A stretch of DNA of 64,000 nt from Acanthosoma haemorrhoidale (taxonomy: Eukaryota > Arthropoda > Insecta > Hemiptera > Acanthosomatidae). Position numbers and translations under genes: made by a program. Position 1 is the first letter of the stretch. Each line of letters starts with the position of its first letter. The notes under the pieces are model-generated. The model searched no databases, was not told where the DNA came from, and saw only the letters and a list, made by a program, of their open reading frames with translations. The stretch spans positions 83,814,841 to 83,878,840 of the forward strand of contig OV884015.1 in NCBI GenBank assembly GCA_930367205.1, in the 5' to 3' direction. This document shows, one piece after another, positions 1 to 11,088 of this stretch.

Positions 1-960
1 GTGTTTTGTACCACCAGAATTTAAAGGTATGAACTAAGCCAAATCCACATGGTGTTACTTTAGCACCAACGAAAATGGACATGTCTTTTTTTCCTTATAT
101 TATTTCCGTTATTTATAGTAACTGGGGTAGTGTCCTGGAACGGTATATAAAGCCAAAACATGCACTTCAAGGACATGGTTCTAGCTCTATTTCACAATAA
201 GTGGACATGGTGGTTCCCTCCGGGGTACATCTGTTTATTCCTATATAACTTCCTGTATTATTCAATTTCCATATGCTCACAACTACAATTTTTAGTGGTT
301 GATATTCACCTGGAACAATTTATGTTTCAATATTTGACTGTCTGCACAAATTTCTAAGCTAATCACGTTAGTGTAATTTATAGTATATTGTTTTCCTTTT
401 TTTGTCAGCTAGGCATATTTCTTTATTCTCAGGAGGCAATGCCCAATAATAAAGATTTTTCTTTACCATACAGAAACATTTATCTGTATGAAGAGAATTA
501 TATATGTATGTATATTTCAATATAGAAATATCTTTATTGAAATAATTATACGTAATAAGCATAAAAATTATCTATATTTTTAAATAATGCAGAAAAACGT
601 CAGTGGTCCAGATGAACAATAAATATGACTTTTATATCATAACTTAAGCTAAAACTCGTCAGTACTGATATTATATTAATAATTAGAAATATTTTAAAGT
701 AATATATATTGCACGGCCCTATAAATAATATATACCTATTGCATTTAACAAAACAAAAGTATAATTGGTTAGACGATATTGTTGTTATTTGTACGACTAG
801 ACATATTCTATAAACTGTTTAGTGAGCAGATAATTCACTGACTAAACCGATGGATCAGATTTAAGAGCATACGCGGCGCGACTGTGATCTGCGCTAGTTG
901 AGCCTAGTATATTGCTAATTAAGGCGGGATTAGATGAGGTTGACAATTTAATACCCCAAT
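1..960. other. AT-rich stretch without recognisable gene
   Basis: Both strands show only short chance open frames (about 65 codons or fewer) of low-complexity, aromatic-rich composition. No transposon motif, RNA gene or repeat is recognised here. Confidence 0.6.
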
Positions 961-966
961 ATAGAA

Positions 967-998
967 GGGGGGGGAGGTTGGGGGACCGCCTCCCCCCC
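967..998. repeat. G-rich perfect hairpin
   Basis: A perfect 10-bp inverted repeat pairs GGGGGGGAGG (968-977) with CCTCCCCCCC (989-998) around an 11-nt loop that contains another run of five G. Such DNA could form a hairpin or a G-quadruplex. No function is shown and no gene is adjacent. Confidence 0.6.
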
Positions 999-999
999 A

Positions 1000-2754
1000 A
1001 CGGCACTAAGGTTTGTTGTTACGCTCTTATTCAAACATATATCAGCCTCACAGGCCTGTTTTGTCGTCTAATTAGAGCGTAAATACCCCCTCTCTTTTCA
1101 GTCCAGAGCTCACAATGAAAAAACCCAAACGGTTTTCCACTCGGGCTCATTCTTTGTAATTGAAACTGAACTGTAAATTACGAGTTGTATAATTTCCCCC
1201 AATTACAGCCTAATCTCATCATGTATTTATTCCGTTCGAGATTGGTTACATGTTTTGATTCAGGCTGAATAAGTGAACTGAATTCTCATATAAGTCAACG
1301 CAATGGTAATTTTAATTTTGCCCTAATTGTTTAAACATCCGGAAATCGATTATTCGTTATACTACGTTACTAGATTTAATCGTTTATGTTTTACGAGTTA
1401 CTGGAACCAAACAATTGTGTAGGTTTGGGAACTCTAAATGTGCCCATTTCTGATACAATTTGTAAGCTCCTAAAGTTGGTTAGACTTATTCAACTATCTA
1501 AACTTAAATTTTCTATCTACCGACGAACCACCAAAGCCTGTCCCACTCACCTTAATATCGTTTCCCATAAGACTGTATCGCTCGAAAGGGCCCGATCCGC
1601 AAACCTTTAGAATTCCTCTCAATTTGTAAGGCTTCTTCATTTCTTACCTTCAGTATAAGTTTATTATTATCATATTTTATGTTTATAACTGGCTTATAAG
1701 GTACATGAGGGGGCGAGTGTGTTTGTTTCTAATATCCGAGTTTTCTTATAACCGAGTAAAGCCCAACCCATCTTGGCATAGTGAATACATAATGCATAAT
1801 TGAAGGTTTCATTATAATAAAATCTAAACAACTACTAGTATACAGATGTAGTTATTATATTCGGCATTTGAAATACAAACATACAAAATATCTATATATG
1901 AATTTATTTATTTTAAAAATTAGGCACATTTTTCTTCTCTCGTATTTAATGAGAAATGTGATCTAGTTGATAAATCTTGGAAAAATGTTTTTGGAAGAAT
2001 ATTGGTTAAATAATATTAAATAATATTTTAGCTGAACCCCACGGTTGCACTGAACCCAATTTCGGTGTAAAACTTAAAAAAACGAAAGTAAAGATTGTAT
2101 TAGTTCTTCTCTTAGACATTTTGGAAGGTCCTGAGGGTTGAATTTATTTTATACAACATATGACAGCATTCCTGATTTGGCCTATTAATTACTTTTATTC
2201 CCTTAAATAAACAATTACATTATTTTAATCACACATTTATCAACTAAAATGAACCATATTATATAAATGATTACTATGCAAAATAATCCTAGCAAACTTG
2301 GTATATATGTAAAATACATGATTAATATAAAGAGGAAATATATATTTTCTGAAGTTCTCAGAAGTTCCGAGTACGTTGTAGCTTTTGCAAATTTGTATTT
2401 TAATAATCATCATTGTCATTTTAACTGGACTGCAAAAAAAAAAATTTAATAATCGACCGGAATATCTTATGAATTCAGTTCAAACATTTTAAAACATGCT
2501 TACCTCTACGCTTAGAATCCATATTTTTGAAAAAAATAATCTTAACTTAAAGGTGTTCAATTTATAAGTTGTTCAATCTTGCAATCAAACCGGTGTACTC
2601 TGCCTGTTGATCCGACCTTATTAGGTATTGACTGTTTGTTTATCTTGGTTTGTTACTTTGTACTCGATTAATACGACTTTTTCTAATATCTCTGAACCTT
2701 ATTCTCAATTTAAAATTAAATTTTATAACAAATACATTCCATCAATTTTTTTAC

Positions 2755-2780
<26 letters not shown>
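1000..2780. other. AT-rich stretch, no gene recognised
   Basis: No coding signal beyond short chance frames (for example 1386-1610 and 2267-2449). The only assignable piece is the Tigger-end-like motif near 1731-1758, listed separately. Confidence 0.55.
1731..1758 (-). repeat. Tigger/pogo-type terminal sequence, isolated
   Basis: The stretch reads TATCCGAG, then TTTTCTTATAACCGAG. It closely matches 3977-4002, the end of the Tigger remnant, in the same orientation. Because it is not inverted relative to that end, it is more likely the end of a separate lost element than the partner repeat of the 2.8-4.0 kb copy. A weak inverted partner (GGCTTATAAGG) lies about 45 bp away near 1692, so a tiny internally deleted derivative is possible. 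Confidence 0.4.
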
Positions 2781-4102
<1,322 letters not shown>

Positions 4103-4249
4103 AATTATCATTATAATATTTTATTGTTAAGAATTGTTTTATTTAGCAAATGTTAGAATAAGGCCACTATAATGTTCATTATAATTATTCTAAGGGGTCT
4201 TTTTTTTTTTAGCCATAAATAAATGTAGGGGAATCTATATTCAAGAGGC

Positions 4250-4558
4250 ATGCCTCTATCGTGTATCATACTTATATCAAGAGATAGGGTATATATGCGA
4301 ATTCCTCACAAGAAAACGGTAGCCAAGAAGGGTAAGAATCCTTTGGAGGAAGGAAGGTGGATGTGCCAGCAAGGATCTTGCCTGTCCCCTGGGGCCCTGT
4401 GTCACGGCGAAGAAGAGATTGCAAGTCGCTGGGGACTCCCGTGGATGGCTGCAGGCAAATCAATGCCACTTCTGCTGAGCTTCCTCCGGTCTGAACTTGA
4501 TGGATACCTTAGTGACTACTGGGAACAGAGCACTACTTTGTTACTAAAAAGACAATAA
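4250..4558 (+). other. Unrecognised 102-codon open frame in a GC-richer patch
   Basis: The frame starts at an ATG and has a basic region (residues 20-35) and a Cys-containing middle, but no family is recognised. Base composition from 4310 to 4510 is clearly more GC-rich than the flanks, which can mark a transposon fragment, an exon or a promoter. No splice sites or homologous copy were identified in the window. It may be chance. Confidence 0.2.
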
Positions 4559-4559
4559 G

Positions 4560-5029
4560 TGCTACCAGCAGTCTTCTGAAATTCATTTTAAAAATAAAAT
4601 TCTAAAGCGTTTGGTACCATCAAGCTCTTTTACGCCATTTCTAAGTAAGAGTATTTGTCCCTACTCCCTAGTTTTGATAAAACATAAAAATAAAATTATA
4701 TATTTTTATCAACCAAACCCAATTTTCAACAATCCTCAGAAATCCGATTTCATCATCATTCCATCATGGTGCAGCGAAATAATCTTAGTATTCCTACTGA
4801 TTAGAAGGAGCTATTATTATTTAAAATGCAGGTAAATTTACAACTCCCTTCGGTATATCCACAGTTTATTTGTTTTTATAGTGATAGAAGCTCTTTCTAA
4901 AATATTTTCCATACAATCGATTCCAAAACTATTGAAATAAATCAATCATAGCTAACGTATAATCCCAGCACTTGGCTCCATTTGGAGTCTTCTTGCCTGT
5001 TTAGATAACTTACATCATTCGTATATATA
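4560..5029. other. AT-rich spacer before the gypsy element
   Basis: No gene, repeat or RNA feature recognised. The sequence ends in a short TATATAT run at the gypsy boundary. Confidence 0.5.
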
Positions 5030-5065
5030 TTATGGCTAGTGGCAAGACATTGTTAAGCCTAATAC
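5030..5065 (+). repeat. Truncated 5' LTR remnant
   Basis: These 36 bp match the start of the 3' LTR at 7400-7435 at 32 of 36 positions. The sequence then switches immediately to codons of the RT C-terminus (TREGVQPD), so everything from within the 5' LTR to late RT has been deleted. Confidence 0.7.
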
Positions 5066-5066
5066 C

Positions 5067-5615
5067 CACAAGAGAGGGAGTGCAACCCGATCGGAGCAAA
5101 GTTGAGGCGATCCAGAGGATGATCATTCCGAAGGACGTAAAAGGAATCCAGCGCCTTCTCGGATCGCTGAACTACTACCAAAGGTTCGACCGGAAATGTC
5201 GGAATGCCTCATCCCTATCAATAATCTACTCAGGAAGGGACAGAAGGTCAATATCACCCCAGAGATGGAGAACAACATTCGGCGGTGCATGGAACGGTTA
5301 CTGGGGGAGCGTATCCTCGCCTTCCCGAATTTCACACTCCCGTTCACCATTACCTCGAACGCCAGTGAATACGCACTCCCGTTCACCATTACCTCGAACG
5401 CCAGTGAATACGCGTTGGGGGCGGGACTCTCACATGATCGCGACGGAGGAGAGAGACCTATCGCATATGTTAGCAGGAGTCTTGTGGACCCCGACAGCAG
5501 GTATAGCGCGCTTGAACGGGAACTGCTGGGAATCGTATGGGCGATAGAGCACTTCCACCCCTACGTCTTCAGAAGGCGATTTAGAGTCCAAACGGACCAT
5601 CGACCCCTACAATGA
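5067..5615 (+). pseudogene. gypsy pol fragment: RT C-terminus and RNase H
   Basis: The first frame (to about 5195) reads TREGVQPD, then KVEAIQ and LLGSLNYYQRF, the conserved end of gypsy RT and the start of the connection domain. A +1 shift near 5196 moves into a second frame holding the connection segment and RNase H: FTITSNASEYALGAGLS, RPIAYVSRSL, YSALERELLGIVWAIEHF and QTDHRPLQ. The Glu of ERELL and the Asp of TDH are present. The first catalytic Asp (TDAS in the family) reads SNAS. A 39-bp duplication repeats the LPFTITSNASEYA block. RNase H normally removes the RNA template during reverse transcription. This copy is inactive by truncation, frameshift and substitution. Confidence 0.88.
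5335..5412 (+). repeat. 39-bp tandem duplication inside RNase H
   Basis: Two identical adjacent 39-bp copies (5335-5373 and 5374-5412) encode the 13-residue block LPFTITSNASEYA twice. The length is a multiple of three, so the frame is preserved. Perfect identity suggests a recent event. Confidence 0.97.
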
Positions 5616-7050
5616 GTAGGGAAGCTGTAGGAATCATCGGCGCGCATAACCAGGTGAAAGGAATTCCTTAGCCAGTATACGATGGATATCATCTAAAGCC
5701 ATACAAATGATACAAGCGGATTGGCTGTCGCGTGCAATCGTCGTCAATGCCTTCGAACAAGAGCCGGTTGGACCATCGCAAGATATCAGGCAATTCGTCC
5801 AGGAATGGTCACAAAGTGGAAAAGGAGTGCGAGACCGGCCCGAGGAGACCGACACAGAAGACGGTAGCTCAGCAGAAGACCGGCCGTCGGATATCGAAGA
5901 CATCGAGGACATAATTAATGATAGGAAGCACCATATCATTTAGATCACAAAGATGCCAGGGCTCCTTAAGACCAAGTATGGCAAGTTCAACCGTTGTGAA
6001 ATCGCGAATCTGGTCCTCACCAGGAATTATGACCGACATGATCTGTCGAGCCCTGAAGGATGCGTCCGCGCCAGGAAAGACGCACCACCTTTACGTGGGC
6101 AATGCCACATCAAACGACTATGGCGGACGGAGAGAATTGGGGTTGACCGTATGTTCATTCGGTGTAGCCTGCAGGTGGAAACCATCAGGGCAGAAGATCG
6201 TCAACGGGAGGTTACCCTTGCCTTTCACCAGGGTAAAACGAACCACCGCGGGATTGAAGCAGCCCTGCAGGCCCCTAAGCGCAGATATTTTTGTTGGGGC
6301 ATGAAGAACAGACCACTGCAAGATTTACAAGTGGATACATTCACCTGGAGGGGGTACAAGTGGGTTACCGTCACGAGTTTAGCAAAATGGCAATGGCCCA
6401 AGTCATAGCAGACTGATCGGCGAAAATGGTTGTGCAGGCATTACGCACATTGTGCCAAGTCTATGGCTTTTCGGAAACTATCACTTCCGATGGAGAACGG
6501 GAGTTGGCATTCCTCCATTAGCATCTCAACACCCCAGGACACCCGAGGAGTCGGGGAGATATAAAAAGGCTACATAGTACGCTCAGTGACCACCTGCGTA
6601 TCTACCACGGGGACAAAGTGCGAGAACCGGGAGTGGCGATGGAGAAGGCCACTTGGTACATTCCACCACGGGGTTCTCCCCGGTCGAGATGCTGTTCGGA
6701 CTCAGAGGATATCGGAGAAATGACAGGAGCACAGTCGTAGATAAACACATGGCAACGTGCGTCGGCAATAATCGTATCGCACTGGGGAAGCAGTGGGCGA
6801 CCTTACTGAGCAAACTTGAAGAAAAGAAACGCCGACGCGCGGCGTGAGGCAACATTCAGGTCCGCGATATCACGGGGAAACTCAAACTCGGCGCAGTCGT
6901 ATATCGCCTAAAGAGCTGTAACAGAGGGAAAGAACTAGCACGATACAAGGGGCCTTTCCGGGTGATCACCCTCCGCGAGCATAACGTGGTCACCATTGAG
7001 AGCATCACACCCCCGATGAAAGAAGGACGGTGTATTTCGAGTAGCTGAAG
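5616..7050 (+). pseudogene. gypsy pol fragment: linker and integrase
   Basis: After a stop at about 5613 the linker resumes with ADWLSR (about 5717-5734), the usual RNase H to integrase junction. The zinc-binding domain (about 6200-6330) shows FHQGKTNHRG with both His, then CKIY, where the second Cys of the Cys pair is Tyr. The core keeps ETITSDGE (about 6473-6500) with the second acidic residue, and RSRGDIKRLHSTL (near 6550), where the catalytic Glu has become Lys. The segment that should hold the first catalytic Asp is not recognisable and appears deleted near 6330-6400. HSTTGFSPVEMLFG follows at about 6658. The C-terminal domain has GAVVYR and YKGPFRVITL (about 6890-6970). Several frameshifts break it. 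In active relatives integrase inserts the cDNA into the genome. Confidence 0.85.
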
Positions 7051-7383
7051 TTTCTAGCGGCGAAATCAAAGTGTCCCCGTGTTGCAACCTAATTCCGGTC
7101 TGAGCTTGGGAGTGAAAAGTCTAAAAACACCTAGTCGGCGTATCACTCAAGTCGACTGTCGGTTGGGCTTGTCCAGTATTTTTAGTGTTGTATTTATATA
7201 TTTGACAGTAGTTTTTGTTTTTTTTCTCTGTTTGTGTGCGTATTAGAATTCTTTTGTGTACAATAGAAGAACGTTTTTGTTTTGCGACTTTTTGTCGTAT
7301 CAGTGTCAATATTTCATTTCTCTTGTAAACAAACATTTTTTTTTTATTTATTATGTATGTATAAATTTACGGGGAATGTTCGT

Positions 7384-7399
7384 AAACTGGTAGGGGGCG
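7384..7399 (+). promoter_or_regulatory. Probable polypurine tract of the gypsy element
   Basis: AAACTGGTAGGGGGCG lies directly before the 3' LTR start at 7400. A purine-rich stretch here primes plus-strand DNA synthesis in LTR retrotransposons. Position and composition fit, although two pyrimidines break it. Confidence 0.5.
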
Positions 7400-7580
7400 T
7401 TATGGATAGTGGCAGGACAATATTAAGCCTAATACTACAGGGCCTAATGTAAACAAAGCCTGTGTGTTGATAGAGGATGAGAACCTAATAAAGCCAGTTA
7501 ACAATCCTACCTATGTTTAGTATTATCATCTTTATTCTCTCTTTTTTGATCGTCTACAGCCGGGAGACGATAACTTATGT
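7400..7580 (+). repeat. 3' LTR of the gypsy element (right end uncertain)
   Basis: The start is fixed by the repeat shared with 5030-5065. Inside lie an AATAAA near 7490 and, near 7550-7572, a short inverted repeat (TCGTCT and AGACGA). The right boundary cannot be set because the 5' LTR is truncated after 36 bp. Confidence 0.6.
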
Positions 7581-9560
7581 ATATATATATATAAGTTTAA
7601 GTGGATACCTAATATATATATATAACAATTTAAAAAGCTTATCCGTTGTATGTACTTTTTGGACTTTTCTCATATTAATCTTATAATAGCTTATCGAGTA
7701 TTAATTATTTATTCGCAATCCAATAATGGCATATATTCAACCCGCCTCACTAAATATGTTCAGTTCTCATTTTTACTGATTTAAGAAAATTAGTACATTT
7801 TATCAAATTCGGAATGAGCACGTTTTGTTACAAATGTTGACTCGTGGTGTATTTTTTCTCTTTCTCCAAGACGTATACATATATTGTCCTTTCAAGTTTC
7901 TCTCATTACAAATGCATTGAACTGTGTTTTCTCAAAGGAATTTCTTTTCAGACGCTTCTTTTTTCTGCCACATGCCCTTTTTAGAAGTTTTTCACGAATA
8001 CCCGGTAGAGTTTTATGTCTCGATTTGATGAAGGCTGCTGTAAAAAGAGAAGTCTGAAATAAAGAAAAAAAAATTGCTGTGCTGTGTAAAAAACATTCTG
8101 AAGAAAATAGAAATTTTTCCATGACTGAGAAATTGATAGAGCCATAAATTCTGCAGTACAGGATTGGCCATCTCTTTCGTCTATTTTATAATACTTTGAT
8201 AGCTCTCTTGAAAATATATTAGTTTAATTAATTTATGATGGTAATTATGTGTTACTCTAAATATGATAACGGACGGAAAAAAAATAAAACCACGCTTCGA
8301 AAAAATTGGACTGCTTTGCAAACTTTAATTTTTGCCATGCCTCAAGTTCCATTAAAGATATTAAGTATTGATTTTTTTCTATTGTTAATGTGTGGTCCAC
8401 CTTTTGCAATATAAGACAGTTATTTGGATTGCATAAATTTATTTTGTTTCTTATTCTTTTTATATATGTCCATGTATGTCCCTGTTCCTTTTCCATGGCT
8501 AAGGTGTTCTTTTTGCCGTTTCATGCGGTTCTTCTTCTGCCACTAGGTCTTGGGATCTGGGAGGAAGTATTCCCCATGTCCCATTCGTTGGAAATGGTTA
8601 AAACCTCTCAGTTGTCTCTTACTCACATTCTAAAGGATTTCCCATGAAGAAATATGTAAATAGTGTTGTTTTTTACTCAGTCTTTCCGATTTTTTGCAGT
8701 TACAGCTCGGAGATTGAGCTCAGCATTGCGCATGATTTGCTTAAATTTGATAATAGAGTAACTCTGCCTTGGTACGCTGAAGTATTTCAAAACCATTAGT
8801 TCCAAACCTTTTAGGGAAAAAAATATTTGAACCAAAGTGAATGAGCCCCAGAGACCGTCGTCTGCATGGAAGGGAACCCTTCCAAGGATCCTGGTCCGAG
8901 AAGAGGGTAACTTCTATATATTCGTGGTGAAGAAGTTAGCACAATATTCACATTATGTTGACATCTTGATTTAGGTTTAACGAAAGGAATGTACGCTTGT
9001 CCATGGTTCACTTATGCCTTTATTTATAATAATATTTTATGTAAACCCTTAGTTCGGTAATAAACACTGATGAATACGTCAGCCCCTTCAATTAATGACT
9101 AATTAAGTTATAAGCTAATTCCACATGCATGCAGGTCATCTTGGTAAGTTACCTACTTATTTCTCTATAAAGGTTTTATTTTTTTCTTCAATAAGACACA
9201 GAAATCGTATATTGTTAGATACATCGTTAAAGTTAAATTCTTTTGTCCACAAATATACCAATTAATCTAAGGATCGTTAGTTTCTCCAATTTTTTTATCA
9301 TTTTTTTTTTTACCAAACTTATATTTTTTTCGTATTAATAAATTAATCGTTATTTATTTGATTAACGTGTGAATTTAAAAAAATATATGAATAGAATCAA
9401 GGACATAAGAAGTGAAGAAAAAATATCGAAAGATAGTTGTAGACTACTTCAGTACAAATTAATAGAATCGTAATCACAAAGTCATCTCCCTCTCTCTCTC
9501 TTTACATAAATATATAAATTAAACTGGGGTAGATTGAGATAGACCCCATTCCTATTATGG
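7581..9560. other. AT-rich stretch, no gene recognised
   Basis: It begins with a (TA)n-rich patch (7577-7625). Open frames at 7892-8122, 8257-8496 and 8811-9011 have no recognisable family or supporting signals. Confidence 0.5.
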
Positions 9561-9719
9561 GTTCCAAATATTTCATTTTGGGATAGTTCGCTGTAAAAAA
9601 GGCTGGGAAAACCCAGGGGATCCCTGGGAAAACTCAAAAGTTTTTATCGTAAACCGTTTCGGAGCTGGAATATAAGAAATCAAGACGGGCCCGAGCTTAT
9701 AGGCGTTACAATTTTTTTT

Positions 9720-9914
9720 TTGTACGTATGGTCGGGGTGTTTTAACCGGACAATTAATGAGCATAATTTCAATGTGGTGTTGCGGAGTATACCGATTCAG
9801 TTGCAGAAGACGAGTGACCTGAATGAAAACCAGCATACTCTATCACTAAGCGAAATAAAACAACTTATCGAAGCAAACTCTGGAAGATTACAGTTTGGGA
9901 GCTACTCGCTATAA
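9720..9914 (+). other. Unrecognised short open frame (about 64 codons)
   Basis: The C-terminal half (residues 25-64) has a mixed, protein-like composition with a possible amphipathic segment (LSLSEIKQLIEAN). It sits in a somewhat GC-richer patch (9600-10080). No family recognised and no splice sites confirmed. It could be a transposon fragment or chance. Confidence 0.2.
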
Positions 9915-11033
9915 GGGTTAAGTTGTGCACTGAATGAGGGCCTTTTAGACTGCGTGCAGACAAAGCAGTGCCTCGCTCATTGTCTGTCTGTCTGCCTGTC
10001 AATGGCTTTTAGACCAGAACAATTCCTAAGCCTCTCTTAATGTCTCTTCTAAGCTTCTCCCTACCGCGGACTGGGAAGCTAAACATCAACTCCGTGACAC
10101 TGTGGATCCTCCTGAATAACCTTTTAATTGATAACTTTTTGAATAAATTATCTCTCTAATGCTGGATAAAGCTTGCATTAGCAGGATAGCTTCGCGCCAG
10201 GGTAAAACTCAATTAAATTCTGTTTAGTGCTCAAACAATTAGAAACTTCGTCACTCTCGTCTTTTTAGTGGAAAGTTTTATGTAAAAATAAGTTCAAAAT
10301 CTGTCATTATTGGATCCGTACGATAACGATTAAAGGACCGACGGATCTGTTATTAAACATGTTAGTGTTTACGTTAGTAGCAATCGCATATTGTCTATTT
10401 ATTTCTATGAATTTTCTAGCATAGATGATAAAAATTATTTACTCAATTTTAAAAATTGGTTCATTCCACTGAATATGAAAATACGCTGAGTATTTAATGA
10501 TTAAAATAAAATGACGGTAAGTATGAAAACTTACATTAAACGTGAAAAAGATTGAACTTTAAATTGAAAGCTAACTCAAATAACAGCTTAAATGTAAATA
10601 AATATTTAAAGTTCTGGTTCTCAAATCAATTTGGTACACTTGAAAAAACGAAGTGTTGAGAACCAATAATGTGAAACTCATATTTAATGCGTTCCAAACC
10701 GGTTTAGTATCTATGTCAGTATTTTAGCACGATACAAAGGAAGGCTTTAAATATAACAAAATGGCATGCATTCATAAACTACATTCGTAATTAGAGTATT
10801 ATTGCTATATATATTAAGAAGATATTTATTGTAATATCTACGAATTCGTCGTTCAGTTTTAAGAGGTAAGTCAGCTATAGACTGTCATTGTATCAGTGGG
10901 TAGCATTTCCTGTACAGTTTGACGTAAAAATTTCTGTATAATAATGTAATATAGTCATGAATGTAATGATTTTTGACGTCCGAGGGAAGAAAATGTCATC
11001 TTACGTAGTGGTACAGCTGTGATGTGTTACAGT
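9915..11033. other. No recognisable feature
   Basis: Mixed AT-rich sequence without coding or repeat signals I can support. Confidence 0.5.
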
Positions 11034-11088
11034 TTTTGATTGGAACATCTTTACCTTATTGTCTTAGCAGTGTGTGTTCCAATCAAAA
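11034..11088. repeat. 14-bp perfect stem-loop
   Basis: TTTTGATTGGAACA (11034-11047) is perfectly complementary to TGTTCCAATCAAAA (11075-11088), with a 27-nt loop. It could be the core of a fold-back transposon or a structured RNA. Pairing outside the 14 bp is weak. Confidence 0.7.

Larger units (their letters stand above)
5030..7580 (+). mobile_element. 5'-deleted Ty3/gypsy LTR retrotransposon
   Basis: In plus-strand order: a 36-bp LTR remnant (5030-5065), the C-terminal edge of reverse transcriptase, RNase H, a linker, the integrase zinc-binding part, part of the integrase core, the integrase C-terminal domain, an AT-rich untranslated stretch, a purine-rich tract and a 3' LTR starting at 7400. 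Gag, protease and most of RT are missing. The reading frame is broken repeatedly. GC content is much higher than the surroundings. No env frame is visible between integrase and the 3' LTR. Integrase motifs resemble the gypsy clade sensu stricto, but the clade cannot be fixed by eye. The right boundary is uncertain. Confidence 0.88.

Noticed and set aside
5634..5939. Minus-strand open frame of about 100 codons
   Set aside because: It is antisense to the gypsy RNase H-integrase linker.
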